The notes under the pieces: model-generated
What the model saw: only the letters and a program-made list of their open reading frames with translations
Databases searched by the model: none
Told to the model about the DNA's origin: nothing
Shown: piece after piece, positions 11,188 to 19,421 of the stretch
Numbering within the stretch: position 1 is the stretch's first letter
Layout: the number at the start of each line of letters is the position of its first letter
Origin: a virus
DNA length: 36,196 bases
Virus record (IMG/VR): IMGVR_UViG_3300008113_000723
Coordinates: 1-36,196 of that record
Reading direction: 5' to 3' (one strand)
Position numbers and translations under genes: made by a program

Positions 11188-12707
11188 AAGTAGACAGAAT
11201 TACTGAGCTGCTGGCAGTTCTGCCACCCGGCGACCAAGAAAAGCTCTTGAAGCAGTTGGACGAGTACAAGCAGGCGATTGAGCGGGAGAAGTGTCAGGAC
11301 TCGTTTTTGACGTTTGTGAGGAAGATGTGGCCGGGGTTTATTCATGGTCGGCACCATGCGGTATTGGCTAAGAAGTTTGAGGACGTGGCCAGCGGGAAAA
11401 TAAAGCGGCTGGCTATTTCTTTGCCTCCTCGCCACACCAAGTCTGAGTTCGGGTCTTATATGTTCCCGGCGTGGTTTCTAGGTAAATACCCTGAGAAGAA
11501 GATCATGCAGGCATCAAACACGGGTGAACTGGCTGTGGGGTTCGGACGTAAGGTCAGGAACTTGGTGATGAGTGAGCAGTATGCCGAGGTGTTTCCTGAT
11601 GTCCGGCTTCGTCAAGACTCCAAAGCGGCCGGCCGATGGGCTACCAACAAGAGTGGAGAGTACTTCGCTATCGGTGTGGGCGGTACGATGACCGGCCGGG
11701 GTGCGGATATTGCCATCATTGACGATCCGCACACAGAAGGCGAGGCTACTATGGCCGCTTTCAACCCCGAGGTTTATGACAAGGCGTATGAGTGGTACAC
11801 CTCTGGCCCTCGTCAGCGTCTCCAGCCTAACGGGGCGATCATCATCATCGCCACCCGCTGGTCTGAGCGTGATTTGATCGGCCGGGTTATCAAGGATGCA
11901 CAGGACAGAGGCAAGGTTGACGAGTGGGACGTGGTCGAACTGCCGGCAATCCTGCCTTCGGGTAGCTCTTTGTGGCCGGAATTCTGGTCGATCGAGGAAT
12001 TGAACGCGCTGAAGTCCGAACTTCCGGCGTCAAAGTGGAACGCGCAGTACCAGCAGACCCCAACTGGCGAAGAAGGTGCCATCATTAAGCGCGAATGGTG
12101 GAAGCGGTGGACAAAAGAGACCCCTCCACGGTGCGAATTCATCATCCAAGCGTGGGATACGGCCTATACCAAGGGGCAACGCAACGACTTTTCCGCTTGT
12201 ACGACGTGGGGCGTGTTCCATTTGGACGAAAACCCGAACGACGCCAACATTATTCTGCTCGACCGGTACATGGAGCGGCTGGAATTCCCTGATTTGAAGG
12301 TCAAGGCCAAGGAGCACTACGAGTTCTGGGAGCCTGATGACTGCATCATTGAAGCCAAGGCGTCTGGCCTGCCGTTGATCTTTGAGCTTCGGCAGATGGG
12401 CATACTGGTTTCCGACTTCACCCCTGTTCGTGGCACCCGGCAGCAGTCAAACGACAAGATTGCCCGTATGAACTCGGTCTCGGACATCTTCAAGTCCGGA
12501 AAAGTTTGGGCACCAGAGACGCGATGGGCGCAAGAGTTGATTGATAATACGGCTGCGTTCCCAAATGCTGCCCACGACGACGATGTCGATACGGTCATCA
12601 TGGCTCTCATGCGATTCAGGTCCGGTGGCTTCTTGCGCTTGAACACCGACTATGAGGATAATGACTATAGTTTCAACTCGCGTCGTAAGGGCGCGTACAC
12701 AGTCTAA
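11184..12707 (+). CDS. terL: Terminase large subunit, 507 aa
   Basis: This is the ATP-driven DNA packaging motor and nuclease. A Walker A-like Pro-Pro-Arg-His-Thr-Lys-Ser-Glu lies at residues 81-88. Walker B Ala-Asp-Ile-Ala-Ile-Ile-Asp-Asp lies near 174-181, and the coupling motif Ile-Ala-Thr-Arg-Trp at 222-226. The C-terminal RNase H-fold nuclease shows Asp325 in Ala-Trp-Asp-Thr-Ala, a second acidic cluster near Leu-Leu-Asp (360) and Glu390, and the closing Asp465-Asp469 cluster. Length is normal for the family. It starts at ATG 11184 within an ATGA junction. The palindrome TGGCAGTTCTGCCA lies inside codons 10-14. Confidence 0.95.
   Translation: MKVDRITELLAVLPPGDQEKLLKQLDEYKQAIEREKCQDSFLTFVRKMWPGFIHGRHHAVLAKKFEDVASGKIKRLAISLPPRHTKSEFGSYMFPAWFLGKYPEKKIMQASNTGELAVGFGRKVRNLVMSEQYAEVFPDVRLRQDSKAAGRWATNKSGEYFAIGVGGTMTGRGADIAIIDDPHTEGEATMAAFNPEVYDKAYEWYTSGPRQRLQPNGAIIIIATRWSERDLIGRVIKDAQDRGKVDEWDVVELPAILPSGSSLWPEFWSIEELNALKSELPASKWNAQYQQTPTGEEGAIIKREWWKRWTKETPPRCEFIIQAWDTAYTKGQRNDFSACTTWGVFHLDENPNDANIILLDRYMERLEFPDLKVKAKEHYEFWEPDDCIIEAKASGLPLIFELRQMGILVSDFTPVRGTRQQSNDKIARMNSVSDIFKSGKVWAPETRWAQELIDNTAAFPNAAHDDDVDTVIMALMRFRSGGFLRLNTDYEDNDYSFNSRRKGAYTV
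11212..11225. repeat. TGGCAGTTCTGCCA palindrome inside terL, fourth copy
   Basis: The exact 14-mer of 9864 and 9918 recurs within the N-terminal coding region of terL. A regulator or packaging factor that binds the upstream copies could also bind here. Confidence 0.6.
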
Positions 12708-12716
12708 GGACACACC

Positions 12717-15269
12717 ATGGCAATCGAAAAAGGCTTGTACGCCGCTCCTCAAGGTCTCTCCGATTTGGACACAACCGGCATTGAGATTGAGATCGACAAC
12801 CCAGACCGAGTGGAAGTTGACCTCGGCGACATTGAGATTGAACTGACTCCCGGCAAGCCCACCAAAGAAGACTTCGATGCCAACTTGGCCGAGTTCATGG
12901 ATGAAGGCGACCTCGAGGGTTTGGGCTCCGAATTGGTTTCCGACTTCGAGCGTGACGTCGAAGACCGCAAAGAGTGGATCAAGACCTACGTCGAGGGCTT
13001 GAAACTCCTCGGCCTGAAGTACGAAGAGCGCACCGAGCCATGGGAAGGCGCATGTGGTGTCTTCCACCCAATGCTGACCGAGGCCGTGGTGAAGTTCCAG
13101 TCCGAAGCCATCATGGAGACCTTCCCGGCAAATGGCCCGGTCAAGACCCAGATCATTGGCAAAGAAACTCCAGCGAAGATTGAAGCCTCGACCCGCGTGC
13201 GCGAGGACATGAACTACGAGCTGACCGAGGTCATGCAAGAGTACCGGCCAGAGCAAGAGAAGCTGCTGTGGTCTTTGCCAATCACGGGCTCTGCGTTCAA
13301 GAAGGTCTACTACGACCCAAGCCTTGGCCGTCAGGTGGCCATGTTCATCTCGGCCGAAGACATGGTTGTGCCCTACGGCGCATCCAGTCTTGAGAGTGCA
13401 GAGCGTGTCACCCACGTCATGCGCAAAACCCCCAACGAGATTGCCAAGCTGCAAGCGGCTGGCTTCTACAGCGACGTGAGTTTGGGTGAGCCAAGCAATG
13501 AGCTTGACGACATCGAGAAGCAGAAGGCCGAAGACCAAGGCATGTCAGCCTTGCAAGACGAGCGCTACCGCATCCTTGAGATGCACGTCCACTTGGACCT
13601 CCCCGGCTTCGAAGACAAGGACAAGAAGGGTGAGGCGACCGGCATTGCTCTGCCCTACGTGGTCACGGTCGACAAAGCCACTGGCACCATCCTGTCTGTC
13701 CGTCGCAACTGGTACGAAGACGACATTCTCAAACTCAAGCGCCAGCACTTCGTCCACTACCAATACGTTCCCGGCTTTGGCTTCTACGGCTACGGCCTGA
13801 TCCACCTGATCGGCGGTTACACCAAGAGCGCCACCATGCTGATCCGTCAGCTGGTCGATGCAGGTACGCTGAGCAACTTGCCCGGTGGTTTGAAGACCCG
13901 TGGTCTGCGCATCAAGGGTGACGACACCCCGATCGCTCCCGGCGAGTTCCGTGATGTGGACGTGCCCAGTGGTTCTATCCGCGACAACATCTTGCCGCTG
14001 CCTTACAAAGAGCCAAGCCAAGTTCTGTACTCGCTGTTCAACCAGATCGTGCAAGAAGGCCGCTCGTTTGTATCGGCCGGCGATCTCAACGTCAGCGACA
14101 TGTCGGCCAACGCTCCTGTGGGCACCACGCTGGCTTTGCTCGAGCGCACACTGAAGGTGATGTCGGCTGTTCAGGCCCGCCTGCACTACTCGATGCGTCA
14201 GGAGTTCAAGCTCCTGAAGGTCATCATTGCCGACTACACCCCAGAGGAATACGACTACGAGCCAATCGAAGGCTCACGCCGCGCCAAGAAGTCGGACTAC
14301 GACATGGTCGAGGTCTTGCCTGTGAGCGATCCAAACGCAGCCACCATGGCTCAGAAGATCGTCCAGTACCAAGCCGTAATCCAGTTGGCTCAAGGTGCGC
14401 CTCAGCTCTACAACCTACCCCTGCTGCACCGTCAGATGATCGAGGTCTTGGGCATCAAAAATGCCAACAAGCTCGTGCCAGTCGAGGACGACCAAAAGCC
14501 GGCCGACCCTGTGCAGGAGAACATGAACTTGATCAACGGCAAGCCGGTCAAGGCGTTCATTGAGCAGGACCACGAGGCGCACATCGCAGTTCACATGGCC
14601 GCGATGCAAGACCCCAAGATGGCCAAGCTCATCGGACAGAACCCCATGGCCCAACAGATTCAAGCCGCAGCAATGGCCCACATCAACGAGCACATGGCCT
14701 TCGAGTACCGCAAGCAGATCGAGCTCCAGCTTGGCGTCAGCCTGCCGACCGAGGAGGAGAACGAGAACATGGAGCCAGAAATTGCCGCCAAGGTGGCCCA
14801 GATGGCGGCCGTCGCAGCTCAGCGTTTGCTCCAGCAAAACCAAGCGCAGGCATCTCAAGAGCAGGCTCAGCAGATGGCGCAGGACCCTGTTGTCCAGATG
14901 CAACAGCGAGAGATGGCCCTCAAGGAAGCGGAGGCAAAAGCCCGCATCGAGCAGGGCAACCGCAAGCTCGACATCGAAGAAAAACGCTTCGCTGCAGACG
15001 TTGCGAACAAGGTCGATGAGATGGAATACAAGCAGGACAAGACTGGCGGAGAGCTGCTGTTGGCCAAGCAAAAGCAAGTTGCCGGCGAAGAGTTGGGCGA
15101 GCGCAAGCTGGAGGTCGATGCCTTCCGCGCAGGCGTCATGAGCCGCTCTGCCGACGCATCAATTCTGCAAGCAGATCGAGAGCAGTCAATGAGGCTGATG
15201 CAGCAGATCAACGCTAAAAACGCCACCAACAAAACCGGAGAGTCCGGAACGCCTGAAGGAGCTCAATGA
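12717..15269 (+). CDS. Portal protein, 850 aa
   Basis: The large protein directly after terL fits the dodecameric portal through which DNA enters and leaves the capsid. An acidic N-terminal extension (about 90 residues) is followed by a mixed alpha/beta core. Around residues 480-500 a long helix follows a Ser-Ala-Asn-Ala-Pro-Val-Gly-Thr-Thr loop, typical of portal stem and clip regions. The last 170 residues are Gln/Ala/Glu-rich helix and coiled coil, like the extended barrel of large podoviral portals. The start ATG 12717 follows AAGGACACACC. The size is at the upper end for portals. Confidence 0.85.
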   Translation: MAIEKGLYAAPQGLSDLDTTGIEIEIDNPDRVEVDLGDIEIELTPGKPTKEDFDANLAEFMDEGDLEGLGSELVSDFERDVEDRKEWIKTYVEGLKLLGLKYEERTEPWEGACGVFHPMLTEAVVKFQSEAIMETFPANGPVKTQIIGKETPAKIEASTRVREDMNYELTEVMQEYRPEQEKLLWSLPITGSAFKKVYYDPSLGRQVAMFISAEDMVVPYGASSLESAERVTHVMRKTPNEIAKLQAAGFYSDVSLGEPSNELDDIEKQKAEDQGMSALQDERYRILEMHVHLDLPGFEDKDKKGEATGIALPYVVTVDKATGTILSVRRNWYEDDILKLKRQHFVHYQYVPGFGFYGYGLIHLIGGYTKSATMLIRQLVDAGTLSNLPGGLKTRGLRIKGDDTPIAPGEFRDVDVPSGSIRDNILPLPYKEPSQVLYSLFNQIVQEGRSFVSAGDLNVSDMSANAPVGTTLALLERTLKVMSAVQARLHYSMRQEFKLLKVIIADYTPEEYDYEPIEGSRRAKKSDYDMVEVLPVSDPNAATMAQKIVQYQAVIQLAQGAPQLYNLPLLHRQMIEVLGIKNANKLVPVEDDQKPADPVQENMNLINGKPVKAFIEQDHEAHIAVHMAAMQDPKMAKLIGQNPMAQQIQAAAMAHINEHMAFEYRKQIELQLGVSLPTEEENENMEPEIAAKVAQMAAVAAQRLLQQNQAQASQEQAQQMAQDPVVQMQQREMALKEAEAKARIEQGNRKLDIEEKRFAADVANKVDEMEYKQDKTGGELLLAKQKQVAGEELGERKLEVDAFRAGVMSRSADASILQADREQSMRLMQQINAKNATNKTGESGTPEGAQ

Positions 15270-15463
15270 GAGATTACCAAACCCTCGCACACGTAGTGCG
15301 AGAGCTGCAAGAACTACGCGCTGCGCAAGAGGATCACATCACCTCTGGCCGCGCTGCTGATCATGCCGATTACCGGCATGTGTGTGGGGTCATCCGGGGT
15401 CTGACACTCGCAGAAAACATCGTAAATGACCTTGTGCAAAAGATGGAGAAATCTGATGAATGA
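15266..15463 (+). CDS. Small helical protein, 65 aa
   Basis: The start overlaps the portal stop (ATGA). The protein is two amphipathic helices around an Ala-Asp-His-Ala-Asp-Tyr-Arg-x-x-Cys-Gly-Val-Ile-Arg-Gly-Leu segment. I have seen this pattern in small phage proteins next to portal genes. It may be a head-completion or assembly accessory factor. No enzymatic motif is present. Confidence 0.65.
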   Translation: MRDYQTLAHVVRELQELRAAQEDHITSGRAADHADYRHVCGVIRGLTLAENIVNDLVQKMEKSDE

Positions 15464-15863
15464 CATTAACCCGGCTCTTGCCGTGGACCTGTCCAAAATC
15501 TTGGACGTGCCTGCGGAAAAGAAAGCCACGCAAATCCCCAACCCGGCGACGTTCCATTTACTCTGCATGGTCCCCCAAGCGGAGGAAGAGTACGAGAGTG
15601 GCTTGGCAAAGGCTGGCAACACCATGCACTATGAAGAAGTGCTCACGCCGGTGCTGTTTGTAGCAAAGATGGGTCCGGACGCTTTTGGGGATGAGAAGCG
15701 CTTTCCGAACGGTCCGAGCTGCAAGGTGGGAGATTTTGTGATCGTTCGTCCGAACTCAGGCACCCGCTTGAAGATTCACGGTACCGAATGGCGCATCATC
15801 AACGACGATTCCGTCGAGGCTGTTGTGGAAGACCCGCGCGGCATTCAACGTGCTGGAAACTAA
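15456..15863 (+). CDS. GroES-like co-chaperonin, 135 aa
   Basis: The ATG 15456 overlaps the preceding stop; an upstream frame start at 15426 is less likely. The second half has a Cpn10-like beta-barrel pattern. It contains Cys-Lys-Val-Gly-Asp-Phe-Val-Ile-Val-Arg, then Ser-Gly-Thr-Arg, and Trp-Arg-Ile-Ile-Asn-Asp-Asp-Ser-Val-Glu-Ala-Val-Val. These resemble GroES and phage co-chaperonins that team with host GroEL to fold the capsid protein. It lies two genes before the capsid gene, which fits that job. Divergence is high, so the call needs structure prediction. Confidence 0.65.
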   Translation: MNDINPALAVDLSKILDVPAEKKATQIPNPATFHLLCMVPQAEEEYESGLAKAGNTMHYEEVLTPVLFVAKMGPDAFGDEKRFPNGPSCKVGDFVIVRPNSGTRLKIHGTEWRIINDDSVEAVVEDPRGIQRAGN

Positions 15864-15873
15864 GGAATAAATC

Positions 15874-16798
15874 ATGGCAAAAGTACAAGGTCAAGAATTT
15901 ACCTTCCCTGACGAAGTGGATGAGAAGTCCAAATCCAATGCGGCCGAAGCTGAGGTGACGTTTGAGATTGAAGAACGAGGTGACGGACGATGAGCTTGCC
16001 AGCTACGACGAGAAGGTTCAGAAGCGCATCAAGAAGTTCACCCGTGGCTATCACGATGAGCGTCGCGCCAAAGAGTCGGCTCTGCGTGAACGTGAAGCTG
16101 CTGAGGCAATTGCCCGCCAGCTCTACGAAGAAAACCGAGCCCTGCAGCATAAGCTGGCATCGGGCAGCGAAGAATATATTGTGCAGGCCAAGAAGGTCGC
16201 CGAGACCGAAATGGAGACCGCAGAACGTAAGTACCGCGAGGCTTATGAATCTGCCGACTCCGATGCTTTGATTGCGGCTCAGAAGGAAATTTCAAAAGCG
16301 ACGTTGCGACTTGATCGCGCTGCGCAAATGAAACCTTTACAAGTCCAAGAAAAAGAGGTACAAATACCAGCACAACGTGTTGACACTCGTGCAGAAGAGT
16401 GGAAAGCACAGAATCAGTGGTTTGGTAAGAACCGATCAATGTCTGCATTCGCCCTTGGGTTGCACGCAGAACTGGTTGAGGAGCGAGGGGTCAGCCCAAA
16501 CTCCGACAAGTACTACCAAGAAATTGATCGTACAATGCGCAAGAAATTCCCCGAAGCCTTCCAAGACTCCGGGAGCGATGAAGATGAATCGACTTCTGAA
16601 ACCGATTCAGAACCGGCATATGAGGACCCTCCTCAGCGCCGTGCAACTAAACCCAGCTCGGTAGTGGCTCCTGCCACCCGTAGCACCCCGCCTAACCGTA
16701 TTCGGTTGAAGCAGTCGGAAGTCGCAATCGCAAAACGATTGGGAATCCCGCTTGAACTGTATGCGAAGAAGGTTGCCGAACTGAAGAATGGAGCTTAA
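15874..16798 (+). CDS. Scaffolding protein, reading frame broken near 15962-15993
   Basis: Thirty-nine codons from ATG 15874 (ribosome binding site AAGGAATAA) end at TGA 15991. The adjacent frame carries the rest of the protein from about 15962 to 16798 and lacks a good start of its own (TTG at 15962). Together they read as one scaffold: an acidic N-terminus, a helical Val-Thr-Asp-Asp-Glu-Leu-Ala-Ser-Tyr segment, a long charged coiled coil, an acidic Pro-rich linker, and a basic C-terminal helix. The position before the capsid gene fits. A short out-of-frame deletion or a sequence error is the simplest reading. Confidence 0.7.
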
Positions 16799-16800
16799 TC

Positions 16801-17442
16801 ATGGAAGAAACTCAAAATCGTAAACCCCGCGCTCTCGAAACTCGTGAGCGGGCACAACGACCTGCGGCTTGGCGTCCTCCGGAAACCTTGCCAAAACCGG
16901 ACGACCGTCCGGGTTGGGTTCACCGATATGTGCGCTTGAGCACTATGGGTACCAATGATCCCGGCAACATCTCTTCAAAGTTGCGCGAAGGATATGAGCC
17001 CTGCAAAGCAGAGGATTATCCTGAGCTGATGATGCACGCAACCACTGAAGGTCGCTTTAAAGGCGGCATTGAAGTTGGTGGCCTGTTGCTCTGTCGTATC
17101 CCTGAAGAGTTCTTGGTGCAACGCGCAGAATACTACGCGAACCAAAACAAGGCTCAGATGGAGGCTACGCTGCCAACATCTTCGCTGGTGACGTTGTCAA
17201 GCTGGTTAGCACTGGCGTTATCGAAAAAGACACTGGTACCACTACCGCCACTCCCGTTGGCGTGTTTGTTGGTTGCCAATTCACCAACCCATCGACCAAA
17301 CAGATTCAGTTCCAACAGTACTGGCCTACCGGTACCGTCGCTGCTGACGCTGTGGCATTCGTTTTGGATGATCCGGACGTTCTGTTCAAAGTCGCTGCTG
17401 TGTCTTCGGGCACAACCATCGCTTTCTACGGCCAAACCGTGA
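16801..17442 (+). CDS. Virion-associated protein, 3' end replaced by out-of-frame fusion
   Basis: It starts at ATG 16801 behind GGAG. The first 122 residues are a plausible globular protein with a Trp-Val-His-Arg-Tyr-Val-Arg-Leu segment near residue 40 and a helical end Glu-Tyr-Tyr-Ala-Asn-Gln-Asn-Lys-Ala-Gln-Met. From about 17160 the frame reads into Leu/Ser/Pro-rich sequence without protein character, while the neighbouring frame becomes coding. This looks like the 5' part of a capsid-region gene whose end was lost when it was joined to the following gene. Confidence 0.6.
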   Translation: MEETQNRKPRALETRERAQRPAAWRPPETLPKPDDRPGWVHRYVRLSTMGTNDPGNISSKLREGYEPCKAEDYPELMMHATTEGRFKGGIEVGGLLLCRIPEEFLVQRAEYYANQNKAQMEATLPTSSLVTLSSWLALALSKKTLVPLPPLPLACLLVANSPTHRPNRFSSNSTGLPVPSLLTLWHSFWMIRTFCSKSLLCLRAQPSLSTAKP

Positions 17443-17729
17443 TCGGCACCAACGTGTCTCTGGTCCAAAACTCTGGCTCGACTACCACCGGTAACTCGGC
17501 TGTGGCTATTGACGGTTCTAGCGCTGCTACGACTGCTTCGTTGCCCATCCGAATCATCGCTGGCGTGCCTGACAGTGCAAACGCTTCTGGCAACTTCTGC
17601 GAGTTCATTTGCAAGTGGAACGCGCCTTACGCGGTGTCCGAAACTACGGCTACTGGCAGTCCGTTGGTGTATACCACCACGACCGTCATGACCGGCGGCC
17701 ATCAATACCTCAACCCGACTGGCGTCTAA
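17160..17729 (+). pseudogene. Decoration or head-surface protein lacking its 5' end
   Basis: The frame opens as Gly-Gly-Tyr-Ala-Ala-Asn-Ile-Phe-Ala-Gly-Asp-Val-Val-Lys-Leu at 17160 and continues to 17729 without an early start codon; GTG or ATG near 17262 would cut into the fold. The sequence is beta-rich, small-residue rich (Thr, Ser, Ala, Val) and contains Cys-Gln-Phe-Thr-Asn and a Trp-Asn-Ala-Pro-Tyr-Ala-Val segment. It fits capsid decoration proteins that usually lie just before the major capsid gene. Its own N-terminus appears deleted together with the end of the preceding gene. Confidence 0.6.
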
Positions 17730-17743
17730 TAAGGAGCTAAATC

Positions 17744-18641
17744 ATGGCTATTTCACGCGCACAACTGCTGAAAGAACTGCTCCCCGGCTTGAACGCTTTG
17801 TTCGGTTTGGAGTATGCAAAGTAAGGAAATCTACGAAACCGAGACTTCCGAGCGTTCCTTCGAAGAAGAGACCAAATTGTCTGGCTTCAGTGCCGCCCCA
17901 GTTAAGGCTGAAGGCGCTGCTATCGCTTACGACAATGCTCAAGAAGCATGGTCTACCCGCTACAACCACGAAACCATCGCCTTGGGTTTCTCGATCACTG
18001 AAGAAGCGATCGAAGACAACTTGTACGACAGCCTGTCTGCTCGTTACACCAAGGGTTTGGCTCGTGCTATGGCTTACACCAAGCAGGTCAAGGGCGCTGC
18101 AGTGTTGAACAACGGCTTCTCCGCCAGCTACCCCGGTGGCGACGGCGTTGCATTGTTCAGCTCGGCTCACCCCTTGGTCTCTGGTGGCACCAACAGCAAC
18201 ACTCCTTCTGTGCAAGCTGACCTGAACGAGACTTCCTTGGAAGCCGCCGTTATTCAGATCGCCGCTTGGACCGACGAACGTGGCCTGTTGATCGCCGCTA
18301 AGCCCCGCAAGCTGATCGTGCCTCCAGCACTGATGTTCGTTGCTAAGCGTCTGCTTGACACCGAATTGCGTGTTGCCACCGCTGACAACGACATCAACGC
18401 GTTGAAAGCAATGGGCGCGATCCCCGAAGGTTATGGCGTCAACCACTTCTTGACCGACAACAACGCTTGGTTCTTGAAGACTGACGTGCCTAACGGCTTG
18501 AAGCACTTTGTCCGTACTCCCCTGTCCAATTCCATGGACGGGGATTTTGACACGGGCAACGTTCGCTATAAGAGCCGCGAGCGCTACTCCTTTGGCTGGA
18601 GCGATCCGCTCGGGATGTTTGGTAGCTCCGGCTCCAACTAA
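17744..18641 (+). CDS. Major capsid protein, frameshift after codon 26
   Basis: ATG 17744 follows AAGGAGCTAAATC. It encodes Met-Ala-Ile-Ser-Arg-Ala-Gln-Leu-Leu-Lys-Glu-Leu-Leu-Pro-Gly-Leu-Asn, which I recognise as the capsid N-terminus of a family of phages with HK97-like capsids. The frame stops at TAA 17822, while the next frame continues from ATG 17814 for 275 residues with Glu-Ile-Tyr-Glu-Thr-Glu onward to Phe-Gly-Trp-Ser-Asp-Pro-Leu-Gly-Met. Joining the two gives about 300 residues, normal for the family. A few bases (3n+2) seem missing near 17820-17826. A +1 programmed shift at AAG-TAA-G is conceivable but less likely. Confidence 0.85.
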
Positions 18642-18666
18642 TTAGACCTTACGGTTTAATATGAGA

Positions 18667-18691
18667 GGGGACTTCGGTCCCCTTTCTTTTT
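18667..18691 (+). terminator. Rho-independent terminator after the capsid gene
   Basis: GGGGAC and GTCCCC close a TTCG tetraloop and are followed by TTTCTTTTT. This is the strongest terminator in the rightward half and would end the terS-capsid transcript. Confidence 0.9.
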
Positions 18692-18727
18692 GTGGTATAT
18701 TACCTGTGTCAAAACCAAGGAGCACAC

Positions 18728-19330
18728 ATGGTCACCACAAACCTACCCAAGACCCGCGCCGAAGCCAAGGCCACAGGAGCCGCTTACTACTTCACCGGAG
18801 AGCCTTGCAAGCACGGGCACATTGCCCCACGCAAGACCAAAGGCGCGTGCCTTGAATGCCTGAAGCTTGAGTGGCAGCGCGGCACTGAAACCCGTGCAGA
18901 GTACTTCGCGGAGTACAACAAGTCCAAAGCTGGACAGAAGGCCAAGCAGGACTATTACGCCCGAAATACAGCGGTGGTCAAAGCCCGCTCAAAAGCCCGC
19001 GATACGGCCGTCGTGAGCCAGTACAAGCTGGCCTATAAAGAACGCAACCCAGACCTGTACCGCGAGCTTGTGAACGCTCGCCGCCGACGTTTCCGACAGG
19101 CCACGCCGAAGTGGCTCACGGCCGAGCACAAGCTGGAGATTCGGCTGAAGTACCGGCTGGCCATTGAGTTGAGCCGTCGCATGGGCGTACCCCACGTCGT
19201 GGACCACATCACACCACTACAAGGAGAGACCGTGTGCGGCCTGCATGTGCCGTGGAACATGGAAGTCATCACCCAAGACGAAAACTTAAAAAAATCGAAC
19301 AAGCTCGTTGACCCCACACTACCTGCGTGA
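18728..19330 (+). CDS. HNH endonuclease, free-standing, 200 aa
   Basis: It starts at ATG 18728 behind AAGGAGCACAC. The N-terminus has a zinc-knuckle pattern Cys-Lys-His-Gly-His then Cys-x-x-Cys (about residues 24-43), and the middle is a basic Lys/Arg/Tyr-rich linker. The C-terminus carries the HNH core Val-Val-Asp-His-Ile-Thr-Pro-Leu, Gly-Leu-His-Val-Pro-Trp-Asn-Met and Asn-Leu-Lys-Lys-Ser-Asn. It shares this architecture with the genes at 24038 and 25552. It sits between a terminator and a promoter, as homing genes often do. Its 3' end contains the promoter for the next operon. Confidence 0.88.
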   Translation: MVTTNLPKTRAEAKATGAAYYFTGEPCKHGHIAPRKTKGACLECLKLEWQRGTETRAEYFAEYNKSKAGQKAKQDYYARNTAVVKARSKARDTAVVSQYKLAYKERNPDLYRELVNARRRRFRQATPKWLTAEHKLEIRLKYRLAIELSRRMGVPHVVDHITPLQGETVCGLHVPWNMEVITQDENLKKSNKLVDPTLPA

Positions 19331-19336
19331 TATAAA
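19308..19336 (+). promoter_or_regulatory. Strong sigma70-like promoter
   Basis: TTGACC (19308-19313) and TATAAA (19331-19336) are 17 bases apart, each matching five of six consensus positions. It lies in the last codons of the HNH gene and would start transcription near 19343, reading into the structural genes from 19422. This is the best host-type promoter match I found in the window. Confidence 0.7.
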
Positions 19337-19356
19337 CACATAACCCGGAATCACCG

Positions 19357-19399
19357 GCGTATCTGACAGGTCCGGCTGACGTCATGCAGACAGATACGC
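19357..19399 (+). promoter_or_regulatory. Leader hairpin with TGACGTCA palindrome
   Basis: GCGTATCTG (19357-19365) and CAGATACGC (19391-19399) form a perfect nine-pair stem enclosing 25 bases, which hold the eight-base palindrome TGACGTCA (19377-19384). It would lie at the very 5' end of the mRNA, 22 bases before the start of the next gene. It could stabilise the transcript or be a binding or cleavage site. Confidence 0.55.
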
Positions 19400-19421
19400 T
19401 TAACCGCATGAGGAAATTATC

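Noticed and set aside
12447-13538. Leftward open frame of 363 codons opposite terL and portal
   Set aside because: It is complementary to strongly recognisable terL and portal coding sequence and has no start signal.
17814-17830. Programmed +1 frameshift in the capsid gene
   Set aside because: AAG-TAA-G offers poor re-pairing of the lysine tRNA after a +1 slip, there is no clear upstream stimulator, and two adjacent genes also carry indels, so error or deletion is more likely.
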